Shown: one piece after another, positions 17,368-27,194 of the stretch
Layout of the letters: each line of letters begins with the position of its first letter
How positions within the stretch are numbered: the first letter of the stretch is position 1
Origin: Sandaracinobacteroides sp041675905
Lineage (GTDB): Bacteria > Pseudomonadota > Alphaproteobacteria > Sphingomonadales > Sphingomonadaceae
Direction of reading: 5' to 3'
Assembly: GCA_041675905.1 (NCBI GenBank)
Contig: JBAYSX010000012.1
Coordinates: 11,172-75,171, forward strand
Length of the DNA: 64,000 nucleotides
Notes under the pieces: model-generated
What the model was told of the DNA's origin: nothing
Seen by the model: the letters and a program-made list of their open reading frames with translations, nothing else
Databases searched by the model: none
Made by a program: the position numbers and the translations under genes

Positions 17368-20175
17368 ATGACCGAAAAGCCCGTCGCCAGCCCGCTGCTG
17401 ACGCTTGTCGATGGCTCGGGGTTCATCTTCCGCGCCTATCACCGGCTGCCACCGCTGACAGACCCTGCCGGTACGCCGGTGGGCGCGGTGTTCGGCTTCA
17501 CCACGATGATCTGGAATCTGATTGAGGCTGCGCGGAAGTCGCCGGAAGATGATTATCTGGCGGTCATCCTGGATGCCGGAAAACGCAGTTTCCGTAACGA
17601 TATATATCCCGATTACAAGGCCAACCGCCCACCGCCGCCGGAAGATTTGATCCCGCAATTTCCGTTGATTCGCGATGCCGTAAAGGCGTTGGGGGTGCCG
17701 TGCATCGAGCGCGAGAATTTCGAGGCGGACGATCTGATCGCCTCCTATGCCGAAGCGGCGATGGAAGCAGGCATGCGTGTCACGGTCGTCAGTTCCGATA
17801 AGGATCTGATGCAGTTGATCCGCCCCGGCCTGACGCTTCTGGATACGATGCAGAACAAGCGCTTCACCGAAGAGGAGGTGATCGCGAAATGGGGCGTGCC
17901 GCCGGATCAACTGGCCGAAGTGCTGGCATTGATGGGGGACAGCGTCGATAACGTGCCGGGCGTGCCGGGCGTGGGCCCGAAAACCGCCGCCGATCTGATC
18001 CGCGAACATGGGACGGTGGATGCGGTCCTCGGGGCCGTAGACACGATCAAACGTCCGAAATTGCGGGAGAATCTGACCATTCATGCGGATAACGCCCGCA
18101 TGTCGCGCGTTCTTGTCGATCTGAAACGCGATTTGCCGCTCGATCCGCCGCTCACCGACCTGAAACTGGATCATCGCGAAGACCCCAGGGCACTGGCGAC
18201 ATTTTTCGCGAAGCATGGTTTCCGGTCCCTGCTGGCGAAGCTCGGAGATGTTGGCCGCATCGCGGCACAAGGAATTGAAAAGCCGACGATTGAGGAGGGG
18301 GCGCCCGAACAGCCCCCGTTCGACCATGACAGTTATGAATGCGTCACTACGGCGGAACGGCTGCAATGGTGGATCGACGAGGCCTGTCGTGTCGGTATGG
18401 TTGGCTTTGATACGGAAACGACGGGCCTTAACGCGATGACCGCCGAACTGGTCGGCTTTTCTCTGGCCACCACACCCGGCCAGGCCTGCTATGTGCCCGT
18501 CGCCCATGTATCCAGCGATGGTCTATTATCTGAACGGCAGGAGCAACTGGATATCGCAGACGCAATCGCGCTGGTGGAACCGCTGTTGACGGACCCGGCA
18601 GTGCTGAAAATCGGCCAGAATATCAAATATGATATGCTGATCATGGCCAAATATGGTGTCAATGTGTCTCCCATCGACGATACCATGCTGCTGTCCTATG
18701 CGCTGGGCGGCGGTCTGCATGGCCATGGGCTGGACGAACTTTCCGAAAAACATCTCGGCCATACGCCAATCACGTTCAAGGACGTCGCTGGCAGTGGCAA
18801 GGCACAACTGCGCTTCGATCAGGTGCCGCTTGATGTCGCCACCCCCTACGGCGCGGAAGATGCCGATCTAGCATTGCGTCTGCATGCGCTGCTGCGCCCG
18901 CGCCTGTGGCGGGATAAGGTCACCCGCACGTATGAATGGTGCGATCGGCCATTAATTCCGGTGCTCGCCCGTATGGAGCAGGCAGGGATCAAGGTGGATC
19001 GTGCCGAACTGGCTCGCATGTCTGCGGAGTTTGCTAGCGAAATGGCGCGGCTGGAAACGGAGATCCACGAACTTGCCGGTCAGCCCTTCGCCATCGGCAG
19101 TCCGAAGCAATTGGGCGAGATATTATTTGAAAAACTCGGGCTAACCGGCGGAAAAAAGGGGAAAACCGGCCAATATTCTACCGACGTCAACGAACTGGAA
19201 CGTCTCGCCGCTACCGATGAACAGCCGGGCGCTGATATTTGCCGCCGCGTGCTGGACTGGCGACAGGTCTCCAAGTTGCGCTCCACCTATACGGACGCGC
19301 TGCAACAGCAGATCAACCCGCAAACGGGCAGGGTGCATACCTGTTTCGTCATGGCGGGCACCACGACGGGCAGGCTCGCCTCGAACGACCCGAATTTGCA
19401 GAATATCCCGATCCGCACCGAACAGGGCCGCCGCATCCGCGACGCTTTTGTGGCGGAACCGGGCAATGTTATCCTCGCTGCCGACTATAACCAGATCGAA
19501 CTGCGACTGATGGCGCATATTGCCGAGGTGCCGGAATTGCGCCGGGCTTATGCCGAAGGCGCGGACATTCACAGCCTCACCGCCCGGCAGATTTTTGGCC
19601 TTGCCGAAGATGAACCCGTGGATCGCGATCACCGCAATCGCGCCAAAACGATCAATTTCTCTATTATATATGGCATTTCCGCCTTTGGCCTCGCGCAGCG
19701 CCTTGGCATTTCCCGCGGGCAGGCGCAGGACTTCATCAACCGCTATCTCGATCGCTATCCTGGCATTCGCCGCTATATGGCTGAAACAGTGGCAAAAGTG
19801 CGCGAATTCGGCTATGTGACGACGCTGTTTGGCCGCCGCATCCATGTGCCGGCGATCCGCGCGAAGGCCCAGGGTGAACGCGCCGGGGGCGAGCGCGCCG
19901 CCATCAATGCGCCCGTGCAGGGCACGGCCGCCGACATTATCAAGCGGGCGATGGTTCGCATGGAGCCGGCCTTGCACGATGCGGGCTTGACCAATACCCG
20001 CATGCTGCTTCAGGTGCATGACGAACTTGTGTTTGAAGTGGCGGCGGCGGAAGCGGAACGGGCGGCCGTAATCATTCGCCGGGTGATGGAGGCGGCGGCA
20101 GCACCGGCGTTGAAGCTGAGCGTGCCACTGGGAGTGGAAATCGGAACAGGGCCGAATTGGGGAGCAGCGCATTGA
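17368..20175 (+). CDS. polA: DNA polymerase I
   Basis: This 935-residue polymerase has all three domains. The 5' nuclease carries LVDGSGFIFRAYH near 13 and the helix-hairpin-helix PGVPGVGPKTAADLI near 194-208. The 3'-5' exonuclease is intact: DTETTGL (Asp348, Glu350), GQNIKYDML near 414 and a YGAEDADLAL segment. The polymerase has motif A DYNQIELR (Asp706), the O-helix RAKTINFSIIYG and motif C QVHDELVFEV (Asp885). It removes Okazaki primers and fills repair gaps. The stop overlaps the next gene, which begins a polA-ybaY-like-truB-rpsO-pnp run on the plus strand. Confidence 0.97.
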   Translation: MTEKPVASPLLTLVDGSGFIFRAYHRLPPLTDPAGTPVGAVFGFTTMIWNLIEAARKSPEDDYLAVILDAGKRSFRNDIYPDYKANRPPPPEDLIPQFPLIRDAVKALGVPCIERENFEADDLIASYAEAAMEAGMRVTVVSSDKDLMQLIRPGLTLLDTMQNKRFTEEEVIAKWGVPPDQLAEVLALMGDSVDNVPGVPGVGPKTAADLIREHGTVDAVLGAVDTIKRPKLRENLTIHADNARMSRVLVDLKRDLPLDPPLTDLKLDHREDPRALATFFAKHGFRSLLAKLGDVGRIAAQGIEKPTIEEGAPEQPPFDHDSYECVTTAERLQWWIDEACRVGMVGFDTETTGLNAMTAELVGFSLATTPGQACYVPVAHVSSDGLLSERQEQLDIADAIALVEPLLTDPAVLKIGQNIKYDMLIMAKYGVNVSPIDDTMLLSYALGGGLHGHGLDELSEKHLGHTPITFKDVAGSGKAQLRFDQVPLDVATPYGAEDADLALRLHALLRPRLWRDKVTRTYEWCDRPLIPVLARMEQAGIKVDRAELARMSAEFASEMARLETEIHELAGQPFAIGSPKQLGEILFEKLGLTGGKKGKTGQYSTDVNELERLAATDEQPGADICRRVLDWRQVSKLRSTYTDALQQQINPQTGRVHTCFVMAGTTTGRLASNDPNLQNIPIRTEQGRRIRDAFVAEPGNVILAADYNQIELRLMAHIAEVPELRRAYAEGADIHSLTARQIFGLAEDEPVDRDHRNRAKTINFSIIYGISAFGLAQRLGISRGQAQDFINRYLDRYPGIRRYMAETVAKVREFGYVTTLFGRRIHVPAIRAKAQGERAGGERAAINAPVQGTAADIIKRAMVRMEPALHDAGLTNTRMLLQVHDELVFEVAAAEAERAAVIIRRVMEAAAAPALKLSVPLGVEIGTGPNWGAAH

Positions 20176-20927
20176 AGAAATATGGTGTTTTCATGGTCCT
20201 GGCACTGGGCCTCGTCTCTGCCGCACAGGCAGCAATCCAGGCCGAACCACCCGTGCCGGTCATCGTGCCGCCGGCCACCGCCGTCCCGCAAGGAACGACG
20301 TTGTTACCACGGGCCATACCTGTTCCTGAAGGCGTGCCGACGCAGACCTTTATTTGCGGCGACGGCACGGCAGCCGAAGCCGTGCAACAGGAAGCCGCGG
20401 GTGTGCTGCATGTAAGCCGTCAGGGCGAATCCTTCGTGTTGTTCCAGGAAGCCGGAGCAAACCCGCCGCGCTACGCCGCGCGCGAAGGCACGGTGATCGT
20501 TCGTGACGGGCTGGTTGTCATTACACGCCCCCACCACAAGGTGGTGCTGTGTTATTACCGCCCGGAAACGCCGGTTGCCGGATTATTGTGGGGGACAATT
20601 ACCAAAAAGGACCGCAGCGCCTTGCCCGAAGGCACAAAGGCAAAAGTATTTCTGGTAGACCTGTCGCGCGCCGATGCGCCGGCGCTGGAAATCGCCAGTA
20701 CGGAAATCATCACGGTTGGCAACCAAACGCCCTTGTCCTTCCTGATCCGCTACAATCCCAATCGCATTTCAGAACCCCGGGCAGGAAAATATGGGCTGCA
20801 GGTCCGCATGACGGACGCCAGGGGGCGGCTAACCTACATCACGAACAGCCAGCTTCCTCTTTTTGCCGAGGGGTTGGCCCAGGCGCCGGTCGAGGTCGAA
20901 GTGGTTCCGGCACCGCAGGCAGAATGA
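20172..20927 (+). CDS. Exported YbaY/YscW-domain protein (TTG start)
   Basis: The predicted 251-residue protein begins with a signal peptide (KKYGVFMVLALGLVSAAQA). The C-terminal half (about 115-240) has the YbaY/YscW lipoprotein-domain pattern: VAGLLWGTITKKDRSALPEGTKAKVFLVDLSRADAP, a long PLSFLIRYNP strand and LTYITNS near the end. The N-terminal half, up to HHKVVLCYYRP, has MliC-like features. No lipobox Cys is seen. I prefer the TTG at 20172, which overlaps the polA stop and has GGGGAG eight bases before it; a TTG at 20157 is in frame too. The ATGA overlap with truB points to co-translation. The role is unknown; a periplasmic or envelope location is inferred. Confidence 0.75.
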   Translation: MKKYGVFMVLALGLVSAAQAAIQAEPPVPVIVPPATAVPQGTTLLPRAIPVPEGVPTQTFICGDGTAAEAVQQEAAGVLHVSRQGESFVLFQEAGANPPRYAAREGTVIVRDGLVVITRPHHKVVLCYYRPETPVAGLLWGTITKKDRSALPEGTKAKVFLVDLSRADAPALEIASTEIITVGNQTPLSFLIRYNPNRISEPRAGKYGLQVRMTDARGRLTYITNSQLPLFAEGLAQAPVEVEVVPAPQAE

Positions 20928-21814
20928 TCCGTCCGCACGGCTGGGCGATCATCGACAAACCCCTCGGCCTGACGTCGGCGCAAGTCGTTGGTCGCATCAA
21001 AGGCAGTTTCCGCCGCACGGGTATTCGCGATCTGAAAATCGGCCATGGCGGGACGCTCGATCCGCTGGCGACGGGCGCTCTGCCGATTGCGCTGGGGGAG
21101 GCGACCAAACTGGCGGGTTTCCTGCTGAACGGACGCAAGGGTTACGTCTTCGCTATCCGGTTTGGCAGCCAGACGGCGACCGATGATGCCGAGGGCGAGA
21201 CGGTTGCGACGAGCGATGTGAAGCCTGACGCCCAGGCCATTACCGCTGTCCTGCCGCGCTTTATGGGGGCCATTCGGCAGCGTCCCCCGGCATATTCGGC
21301 GCTGAAAGTGGATGGACGACGCGCCTATTCTCTTGCCCGGGCTGGAAAACCACCGGAACTGGCCGAGCGCACGATCACCATATATGATCTCAAACTGCTA
21401 TCGGTCGACGGCGACCTCGCCCGATTTGCTGTATCCGCCTCCAAGGGCACCTATGTGCGCAGTCTTGCGCGTGATCTGGCACTGGCGCTGGGCAGTGTCG
21501 GCCATGTTGCCGAATTACGCCGGACACACGCAGGACGTTTTACGCTGGACGACGCCATTTCGCTGGACAATTTTACGGAACTGGTGCAGACGGGCGGACT
21601 TGAACAGGTATTAAAGCCGCTGACTGCCGGGCTGGACGACATCCCGGCCCTGGCAGTCGATCCGGAGGATGCAAAAGCCCTGAAACAGGGCAAGCGACTT
21701 TCCGGTTCCCGCGCGCAGCCCGGCCATTATATCGCAACCGAAGGGCCTGTTCCGGTTGCGCTGGTCGAGGCGACGCAGCACGATCTTCGGGTCGTGCGGG
21801 GGTTTAATTTTTGA
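20924..21814 (+). CDS. truB: tRNA pseudouridine-55 synthase
   Basis: This 296-residue enzyme converts U55 in the T loop of tRNAs to pseudouridine. The catalytic GGTLDPLATG motif gives Asp46, and the usual IDKPLGLTS opening lies at 10-18. RPPAYSALKVDGRRAYSLAR near 120-140 and SASKGTYVRSLARDLA are family features. The start ATG overlaps the previous stop (ATGA at 20924-20927); a longer frame to 20549 would run through the upstream gene and is not used. The rpsO gene follows after 15 bases. The truB-rpsO-pnp order is conserved in many proteobacteria. Confidence 0.95.
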   Translation: MIRPHGWAIIDKPLGLTSAQVVGRIKGSFRRTGIRDLKIGHGGTLDPLATGALPIALGEATKLAGFLLNGRKGYVFAIRFGSQTATDDAEGETVATSDVKPDAQAITAVLPRFMGAIRQRPPAYSALKVDGRRAYSLARAGKPPELAERTITIYDLKLLSVDGDLARFAVSASKGTYVRSLARDLALALGSVGHVAELRRTHAGRFTLDDAISLDNFTELVQTGGLEQVLKPLTAGLDDIPALAVDPEDAKALKQGKRLSGSRAQPGHYIATEGPVPVALVEATQHDLRVVRGFNF

Positions 21815-21829
21815 TATGAAGGAGCCCCG

Positions 21830-22099
21830 ATGTCGATTACTGCCGAGCGCAAGACTGCGCTGATTGCCGATAATGCCCGCACCGAAGGGGATACGGGCAG
21901 CCCCGAAGTTCAGGTTGCGATTCTGACGGAGCGCATTTCCAACCTGACCGAACATTTCAAGACCCACGCCAAGGATAATCACTCGCGCCGCGGTCTGCTG
22001 ATGCTGGTGAACAAGCGTCGTGCGCTGCTTGATTATCTCAAGCGCAAGGATCTCGGGCGCTATCAGGCGCTCATTTCGAAGCTTGGCCTGCGTAAATAG
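21830..22099 (+). CDS. rpsO: 30S ribosomal protein S15
   Basis: This 89-residue protein has the standard S15 length and sequence: NARTEGDTGSPEVQVAILTERI near 16-37, the KDNHSRRGLLMLVNKRRALLDYLK block, and the end LISKLGLRK. It binds 16S rRNA in the platform of the small subunit. A good AAGGAG stands before the ATG. It lies between truB and pnp and is followed by a strong hairpin at 22112-22138. Confidence 0.98.
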   Translation: MSITAERKTALIADNARTEGDTGSPEVQVAILTERISNLTEHFKTHAKDNHSRRGLLMLVNKRRALLDYLKRKDLGRYQALISKLGLRK

Positions 22100-22111
22100 G
22101 CCATAACAGAC

Positions 22112-22138
22112 GAAACGGCCCCGCTGCGGGGCCGTTTC
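22112..22138 (+). terminator. Hairpin between rpsO and pnp
   Basis: A perfect 12-pair stem (GAAACGGCCCCG with CGGGGCCGTTTC) has a three-base loop. A pyrimidine-rich TCTCTAT follows instead of a clean T run. It can end or process the rpsO message and may work as the hairpin through which pnp mRNA is processed, as known in enterobacteria; the latter is inference. Confidence 0.75.
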
Positions 22139-22225
22139 TCTATCCGGTGAAGCGGTATGTATTCCCGCCGGAACATTTGCAGGACCGCCTCTGGCAATCC
22201 GGTCGGAGGCACGAAGGAAAATTTG

Positions 22226-24505
22226 ATGTTCAAGATTGCCAGACAGGAAATCGAATGGGGCGGGCGCAAGCTTGTCCTTGAAACCGGGCATATTGCCCGC
22301 CAGGCCGATGGCGCCGTGCTTGCCACCTACGGGGAGACCGTGGTGCTCTGCGCCGTAACCGCCGCCCGCACGGTGAAAGAAGGGCAGGACTTCTTCCCCC
22401 TCACCGTCCATTATCAGGAAAAATTCTCGGCTTCCGGGCGCATTCCCGGTGGCTTTTTCAAGCGCGAACGCGGCGCGACCGAGCATGAAACGCTTACTTC
22501 CCGCCTGATCGACCGCCCGGTACGACCGCTGTTCCCGGAAGGTTTCTATAATGAAATCAACGTAATCGCGCAGGTTCTTTCCTATGATGGAGAGAACGAG
22601 GCCGATATCGTCGCGATGATTGCCGCCTCCGCCGCGCTTACGCTTTCCGGCGTGCCTTTCCTCGGACCGATCGGGGCCGCGCGCGTTGGCTACCAGGATG
22701 GCGAATATCAGCTGAACCCGACGAAGGAAGCGGTGAAGGAAGGCGAGCTCGACCTGGTCGTCGCCGGAACGCATGACGCGGTGATGATGGTCGAATCCGA
22801 AGCGAAAGAGCTTTCCGAAGAGGTGATGCTGGGTGCGGTGACTTTCGCGCACCAGAGCTTCCAACCGGTGGTGCAGGCGATTATCGCGCTGGCTGAACAG
22901 GCGGCGAAAGAGCCCTGGAATCTGGCGGCTCCCACTGACACGGCGGCGCTGACGAAGAAGCTGCAAGCGGAAGTCGGCGCGGATATCGACGCCGCCTATC
23001 GCCTGACGCGGAAGGCCGAGCGCCAGGCAGCGCTGACCGAAGCGAAAGCGAAAGCAAAAGCCCTGTTCGCGGAAGAAGCGCCGGAAACGCAGCTGCTCGC
23101 GCAAAAGCTGTTCAAAAAGCTGGAAGCAGAAATCGTGCGGACCGCCATCCTGAAGGAAGGCCGCCGCATCGATGGGCGTGACACCAGGACGGTGCGTCCG
23201 ATCGAGGCGCTGGTCGGCTTCCTGCCGCGCACCCATGGTTCGGCGCTGTTCACGCGCGGCGAAACCCAGGCCATCGTTACCACGACGCTGGGCACCGCAG
23301 ACGCGGAGCAGATGATCGACGCGCTTGATGGCCTGCGCTACGAACGGTTCATGCTGCACTATAATTTCCCGCCCTATTCGGTCGGGGAAGTCGGGCGTTT
23401 CGGAGCGCCTGGCCGGCGTGAGATCGGCCATGGCAAGCTGGCGTGGCGGGCGCTGCATCCGCTGCTGCCAACCAAGGAAGCGTTCCCCTATACGATCCGG
23501 GTGCTGTCGGACATCACCGAGTCCAACGGCTCTTCGTCGATGGCGACGGTGTGCGGCGGCAGCCTCGCGCTGATGGACGCCGGCGTGCCGTTGGTGCGTC
23601 CGTGCGCCGGCATCGCTATGGGTCTGATCCTGGAAGGCAAGGATTTTGCTGTCATCACCGATATTCTCGGTGATGAGGATCATCTGGGCGATATGGACTT
23701 CAAGGTGGCCGGCACCAGCGAGGGCGTGACAGCCTTGCAAATGGACATCAAGGTTGCGGGCATCACCGAGGAAATCATGCGTCAGGCGCTGGCCCAGGCC
23801 AAAGAGGGCCGCGCGCATATCCTGAGTGAAATGGCCAGGGCCATCACGGAAGTCCGCACCGAATTGTCGGCGCATGCCCCGCGCATTGAAACGATGCAGG
23901 TGCCGAAAGAAAAGATCCGCGACATCATCGGTACCGGCGGCAAGGTAATCCGCGAGATCGTGGCGACCACCGGTGCAAAAGTCGATATCGAAGATGACGG
24001 CACGGTGAAGATCGCGTCCGCCGATCAGGACAAGATCGAAGCCGCGAAGAACTGGATCAACGGCATCATCGCCGAGCCGGAAGTTGGCAAGATCTATACC
24101 GGCAAGGTTGTCGGCATGCCGGACTTTGGCGCGTTCGTGAACTTCCTCGGCGCGCGCGATGGCCTCGTCCATATCTCCGAAATCCGTAACGAGCGGGTGG
24201 GCAAGGTATCCGACGTTCTGACCGAAGGCCAGGAGGTCAAGGTCAAGGTGCTCGGCGTGGACGATCGTGGCAAGGTGAAGCTGTCCATGCGGGTGGTGGA
24301 CCAGGAAACTGGCGAGGAATTAACCGACAGCCGTCCGCCGCGCGAACCGCGTGAAGGCGGCGAGCGCTCTGAACGCGGTCCGCGCCGTGAAGGTGGACGC
24401 GGCGGCCCGCGCCGGGATGGGGGCAACCGTGGCCCACGCCGCGAACAGCCGGAGGCAGAGGGTGAAGAGCCATCCTTGCCGGCGTTCCTGACCGGCGAAG
24501 AGTAA
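22226..24505 (+). CDS. pnp: Polyribonucleotide nucleotidyltransferase (PNPase)
   Basis: This 759-residue phosphorolytic 3'-5' exoribonuclease is a core part of the RNA degradosome. Two RNase PH domains are present (GRIPGGFFKRERG near 73-85; second core with FLPRTHGSALFTRGETQA near 333-350 and PYSVGEVGRFGAPGRREIGHG). The KH domain has GTGGKVIREI, and the S1 domain has GKIYTGKVVGMPDFGAFVNF. The tail is rich in Arg, Gly and Pro and could bind RNA or degradosome partners. The start at 22226 is preceded by GAAGGAAA; a longer frame reaching 22157 adds a non-family leader. A strong palindromic terminator follows. Confidence 0.97.
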   Translation: MFKIARQEIEWGGRKLVLETGHIARQADGAVLATYGETVVLCAVTAARTVKEGQDFFPLTVHYQEKFSASGRIPGGFFKRERGATEHETLTSRLIDRPVRPLFPEGFYNEINVIAQVLSYDGENEADIVAMIAASAALTLSGVPFLGPIGAARVGYQDGEYQLNPTKEAVKEGELDLVVAGTHDAVMMVESEAKELSEEVMLGAVTFAHQSFQPVVQAIIALAEQAAKEPWNLAAPTDTAALTKKLQAEVGADIDAAYRLTRKAERQAALTEAKAKAKALFAEEAPETQLLAQKLFKKLEAEIVRTAILKEGRRIDGRDTRTVRPIEALVGFLPRTHGSALFTRGETQAIVTTTLGTADAEQMIDALDGLRYERFMLHYNFPPYSVGEVGRFGAPGRREIGHGKLAWRALHPLLPTKEAFPYTIRVLSDITESNGSSSMATVCGGSLALMDAGVPLVRPCAGIAMGLILEGKDFAVITDILGDEDHLGDMDFKVAGTSEGVTALQMDIKVAGITEEIMRQALAQAKEGRAHILSEMARAITEVRTELSAHAPRIETMQVPKEKIRDIIGTGGKVIREIVATTGAKVDIEDDGTVKIASADQDKIEAAKNWINGIIAEPEVGKIYTGKVVGMPDFGAFVNFLGARDGLVHISEIRNERVGKVSDVLTEGQEVKVKVLGVDDRGKVKLSMRVVDQETGEELTDSRPPREPREGGERSERGPRREGGRGGPRRDGGNRGPRREQPEAEGEEPSLPAFLTGEE

Positions 24506-24553
24506 TTGTGGCGGTGCGGGAGCTGATGGACTCCCCCACCGACCGGTACAAAC

Positions 24554-24593
24554 AAAAAGCCCCCGCCGCGATTAATCGCGGCGGGGGCTTTTT
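24554..24593. terminator. Bidirectional terminator, perfect 40-base palindrome
   Basis: Twenty bases (AAAAAGCCCCCGCCGCGATT) are followed immediately by their exact reverse complement, giving a T run on both strands. It lies between convergent pnp and the lipoprotein gene and should stop transcription from both sides. Confidence 0.93.
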
Positions 24594-24607
24594 GGTAAAC
24601 GCAAAAA

Positions 24608-24958
24608 TCAGTCTTTGTCGCGCAGGGTGTCTGCTACGGCTTCGCCTTTCTGTTCGATCCTGTCAGCTGCAGCTTCGCCGGCGGCGCGTGTTGCGTCGGC
24701 TTTTTCTTCCAGTGTTTGGGCCTGTTGGTCGATGGCGGCTTCCGTACCCGGGGTAGCAGCAACATCAGCCTGGGTGTCGAGCGCGCCCGCCTGCGCTTCC
24801 ATTTGGTCCGCCCGGGCTTCAGCCGCGATCCGCTCCTGCTCGGCAGTGGCGTCCGCCTGAGATTCCACCACATCCGCCTGTTTTTCCGCCGGGGACTGGT
24901 TACATGCCGCGAGCAGGGCAGCAACACCAGCGGTCATGGTAAGGTGAAATATGTTCAT
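24608..24958 (-). CDS. Small alanine/glutamate-rich lipoprotein
   Basis: This 116-residue protein has a lipoprotein signal peptide with lipobox LAAC (Cys19). The mature part is a long, charged, alanine-rich helix with many Gln, Glu and Asp residues and repeated AD/EA patterns, probably a coiled coil or a flexible envelope spacer. No enzymatic motif is present. The ATG is preceded by GGAG. Proteins of this type are common in Sphingomonadales with no assigned function. It ends at the bidirectional terminator after pnp and has a 106-base A/T-richer upstream region with no clear operator. Confidence 0.75.
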   Translation of the reverse strand: MNIFHLTMTAGVAALLAACNQSPAEKQADVVESQADATAEQERIAAEARADQMEAQAGALDTQADVAATPGTEAAIDQQAQTLEEKADATRAAGEAAADRIEQKGEAVADTLRDKD

Positions 24959-25064
24959 CTGTATCTCCGTTACGCCGTTGTCATGATTGCAGCGTTAGCG
25001 AGCCGAAAACGATACGAATAGAATAATGTTCCCGAAACCACGATCAGAAGGTACAAATAGAGGT

Positions 25065-27167
25065 TTATTCGAGGCCACGATTACGCAAAAGTGCATCGGG
25101 TAAAGGTTCACGGCCGCGAAACGCCAGCCAGGATTCCGCCGGATCCCGGCTGTTGCCGCGCTCCAGAATTTCCGCACGGTATCGGGTGGCAGTCGGCTGA
25201 TCCCAGGCGCTGCCGGCTTCGGTAAACGCATCGAAGGCATCCGCCTCCAGCACTTCCGCCCAGGTGTAGGCATAATAGCCCGCATGATAGCCGCCGTCGA
25301 ACAGATGGGAAAAATGCGCCAGGCGATGTCGCATCCCGACAGCTTCCGGCACCTGCAGTTCGAGGAGAGTCTGCTGCTCAAAGACGCGCGGACTGAAATC
25401 TTCGGGAAACTCCGCTTGCTGGTGCAGTTTCATGTCCACCAGCGCCGACGCCAGTTGCTGCACGGTCAGATAGCCCTGATTGAAAGTCCGTGCCTTCAGC
25501 AAATTGGTCAGTAGTTCAGGCGGCAAGGGGTCACCATCCGCATTCCGCGCGTATTTGCTTAAGATATCAGGTTCCGACACCCAATGTTCGTTGATCTGGC
25601 TCGGGAATTCGACGAAATCGCGGTAGACTGCCGTTCCCGCCAGAGACGGATATCGGGTGCGCGAGAACAGTCCATGCAGCGCGTGGCCAAATTCATGAAA
25701 CAGCGTTTCCGCATCATCGAACGTCAGCGTAGCGCGCTCGCCGGGTGCAGGTGGAGTGAAATTGGCATTATTCACGACAATGGGCTTCGCGCCCGTCAGG
25801 CCATTCTGAGGTCGCAGTGCATTCATCCATGCGCCGGGTCGCTTGGTGTCCCGCGCAAACCAATCCGCGTAAAACAGGCCCAATTGCTGACCGTCGGCTT
25901 TCTTCACCTCCCATACCCGGACGCCATCGGCATAAACCGGCGCGTCGGCTCGTGGCGCAAAGGTCAGTCCAAATAACCGGCGGGCACTTTCAAACAGCGC
26001 GTCTACCATTCCGTCCAAGGGTAAATATTGCTGTAATTGGTTGGCGTCGAACGCATAACGATCCCGGCGCAGTTTCTCGGAATAATAGCGCCAATCCCAC
26101 GGCTCGATCTTCGTCAGACCATCAGCCTTCGCCAGCACCAGCAAGTCGGCCTCTTCCCGGATCGCGCGATTGCGGGCGGCAGTGTAAACCCGCGTCAATA
26201 ATTCATTGGCCGCCGCCGGTGTTTTGGCCATTGAATCTTCGAGCACATAATCGGCATGGTTGGCGTAGCCGAGCAGTTTCGCTTTCTCCAGACGCAGGCG
26301 AAGCATCCTGGTGATCAGCGCATTATTATCCCGGGCGTCGCCATTATCACCACGTTGGTTGAACGCTGTGAAAATCTTGCGGCGGGCGTTCCGATCATCC
26401 GCCAGCGTCAGGAAGTTTTCCACATCGGATCGGCTGGAGGAAATCAGATACATGCCTGCCTTGCCGGCAGCGACCGCCTTTGTTGCGGCGGCGGTTATGG
26501 TGGCCGGGGGAAGGCCAGACATCTCGGCTTTGGTCAGGAAAGCATCGGCGGCTTTCTGATCTGCCAGCAGGTTCTGCGAAAACTCTACCTGCAATTGTGA
26601 AACTTCGGTATCGATGGCCGCAAGGCGGTTGCGCTGTGCTTCGGGAAGGGCAGCCCCGGCGCGGACAAACCGGCGGTGGGTGATTTCCAGCAGCCGCGCC
26701 TGTTCTGGTGACAAGTTGAGCTGATCGCGCTGTTTCCACACCGCATCCACGCGCGCAAACAGCTTTGGATCCAGCAGCATGGAACTGGAGAATCGGCTGA
26801 GTTCGGGGGTAATGCGCGCTTCTATTTGCTGGATATCCGGGCGAGAATCGGCGCCCGCCACTGTAAAGAAAGTAGCTGAGACACGATCCAGCAACGGCTC
26901 GGCGCGTTCCAGCGCTTCGATGGTGTTGGCGAAGTCCGGCGGGGCGCTGTTGCCAGAGATCGCATCCAGCGCGGTTTGCGCCTGGCGGATGCCTTCGGCG
27001 AAAGCCGGCTCATAATGTTCGGGACGGATGAGATCATAGGGTGGCAGGTCATTGGTTTGGCTCCATTCCACCAATAATGGATTGGCGGCGATGGCAGGCG
27101 CTGCAGCCACAGGCGCTGTAACACTCATGGTCACCGCAGCCAGCGGCAGGAAAAGCAAGCGCGACAA
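25065..27167 (-). CDS. M3-family zinc metallopeptidase (Dcp/oligopeptidase A-like), exported
   Basis: This 700-residue M3 peptidase has a signal peptide (SRLLFLPLAAVTMSVTAPVAAA) and the zinc site HEFGH (His491, Glu492, His495), with the third ligand Glu in the EFPSQINEHW region downstream. The FYADWFARDTKRPGAWM and FDDAETLFHEFGHALHGL segments are typical of peptidyl-dipeptidase Dcp. It probably removes dipeptides or cuts short peptides in the periplasm. It begins 27 bases after gloB and is the third gene of gloA-gloB-M3. The length matches Dcp enzymes. Which member (Dcp or OpdA) it is cannot be settled by eye. Confidence 0.9.
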   Translation of the reverse strand: MSRLLFLPLAAVTMSVTAPVAAAPAIAANPLLVEWSQTNDLPPYDLIRPEHYEPAFAEGIRQAQTALDAISGNSAPPDFANTIEALERAEPLLDRVSATFFTVAGADSRPDIQQIEARITPELSRFSSSMLLDPKLFARVDAVWKQRDQLNLSPEQARLLEITHRRFVRAGAALPEAQRNRLAAIDTEVSQLQVEFSQNLLADQKAADAFLTKAEMSGLPPATITAAATKAVAAGKAGMYLISSSRSDVENFLTLADDRNARRKIFTAFNQRGDNGDARDNNALITRMLRLRLEKAKLLGYANHADYVLEDSMAKTPAAANELLTRVYTAARNRAIREEADLLVLAKADGLTKIEPWDWRYYSEKLRRDRYAFDANQLQQYLPLDGMVDALFESARRLFGLTFAPRADAPVYADGVRVWEVKKADGQQLGLFYADWFARDTKRPGAWMNALRPQNGLTGAKPIVVNNANFTPPAPGERATLTFDDAETLFHEFGHALHGLFSRTRYPSLAGTAVYRDFVEFPSQINEHWVSEPDILSKYARNADGDPLPPELLTNLLKARTFNQGYLTVQQLASALVDMKLHQQAEFPEDFSPRVFEQQTLLELQVPEAVGMRHRLAHFSHLFDGGYHAGYYAYTWAEVLEADAFDAFTEAGSAWDQPTATRYRAEILERGNSRDPAESWLAFRGREPLPDALLRNRGLE

Positions 27168-27194
27168 ACAATCTCTCCTGAGGTGAAAAACATT

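Noticed and set aside
21611..24172. Minus-strand open frame of 853 codons opposite truB, rpsO and pnp
   Set aside because: Runs through three well-supported genes on the other strand; composition of a shadow frame, rich in Arg, His and Gln.
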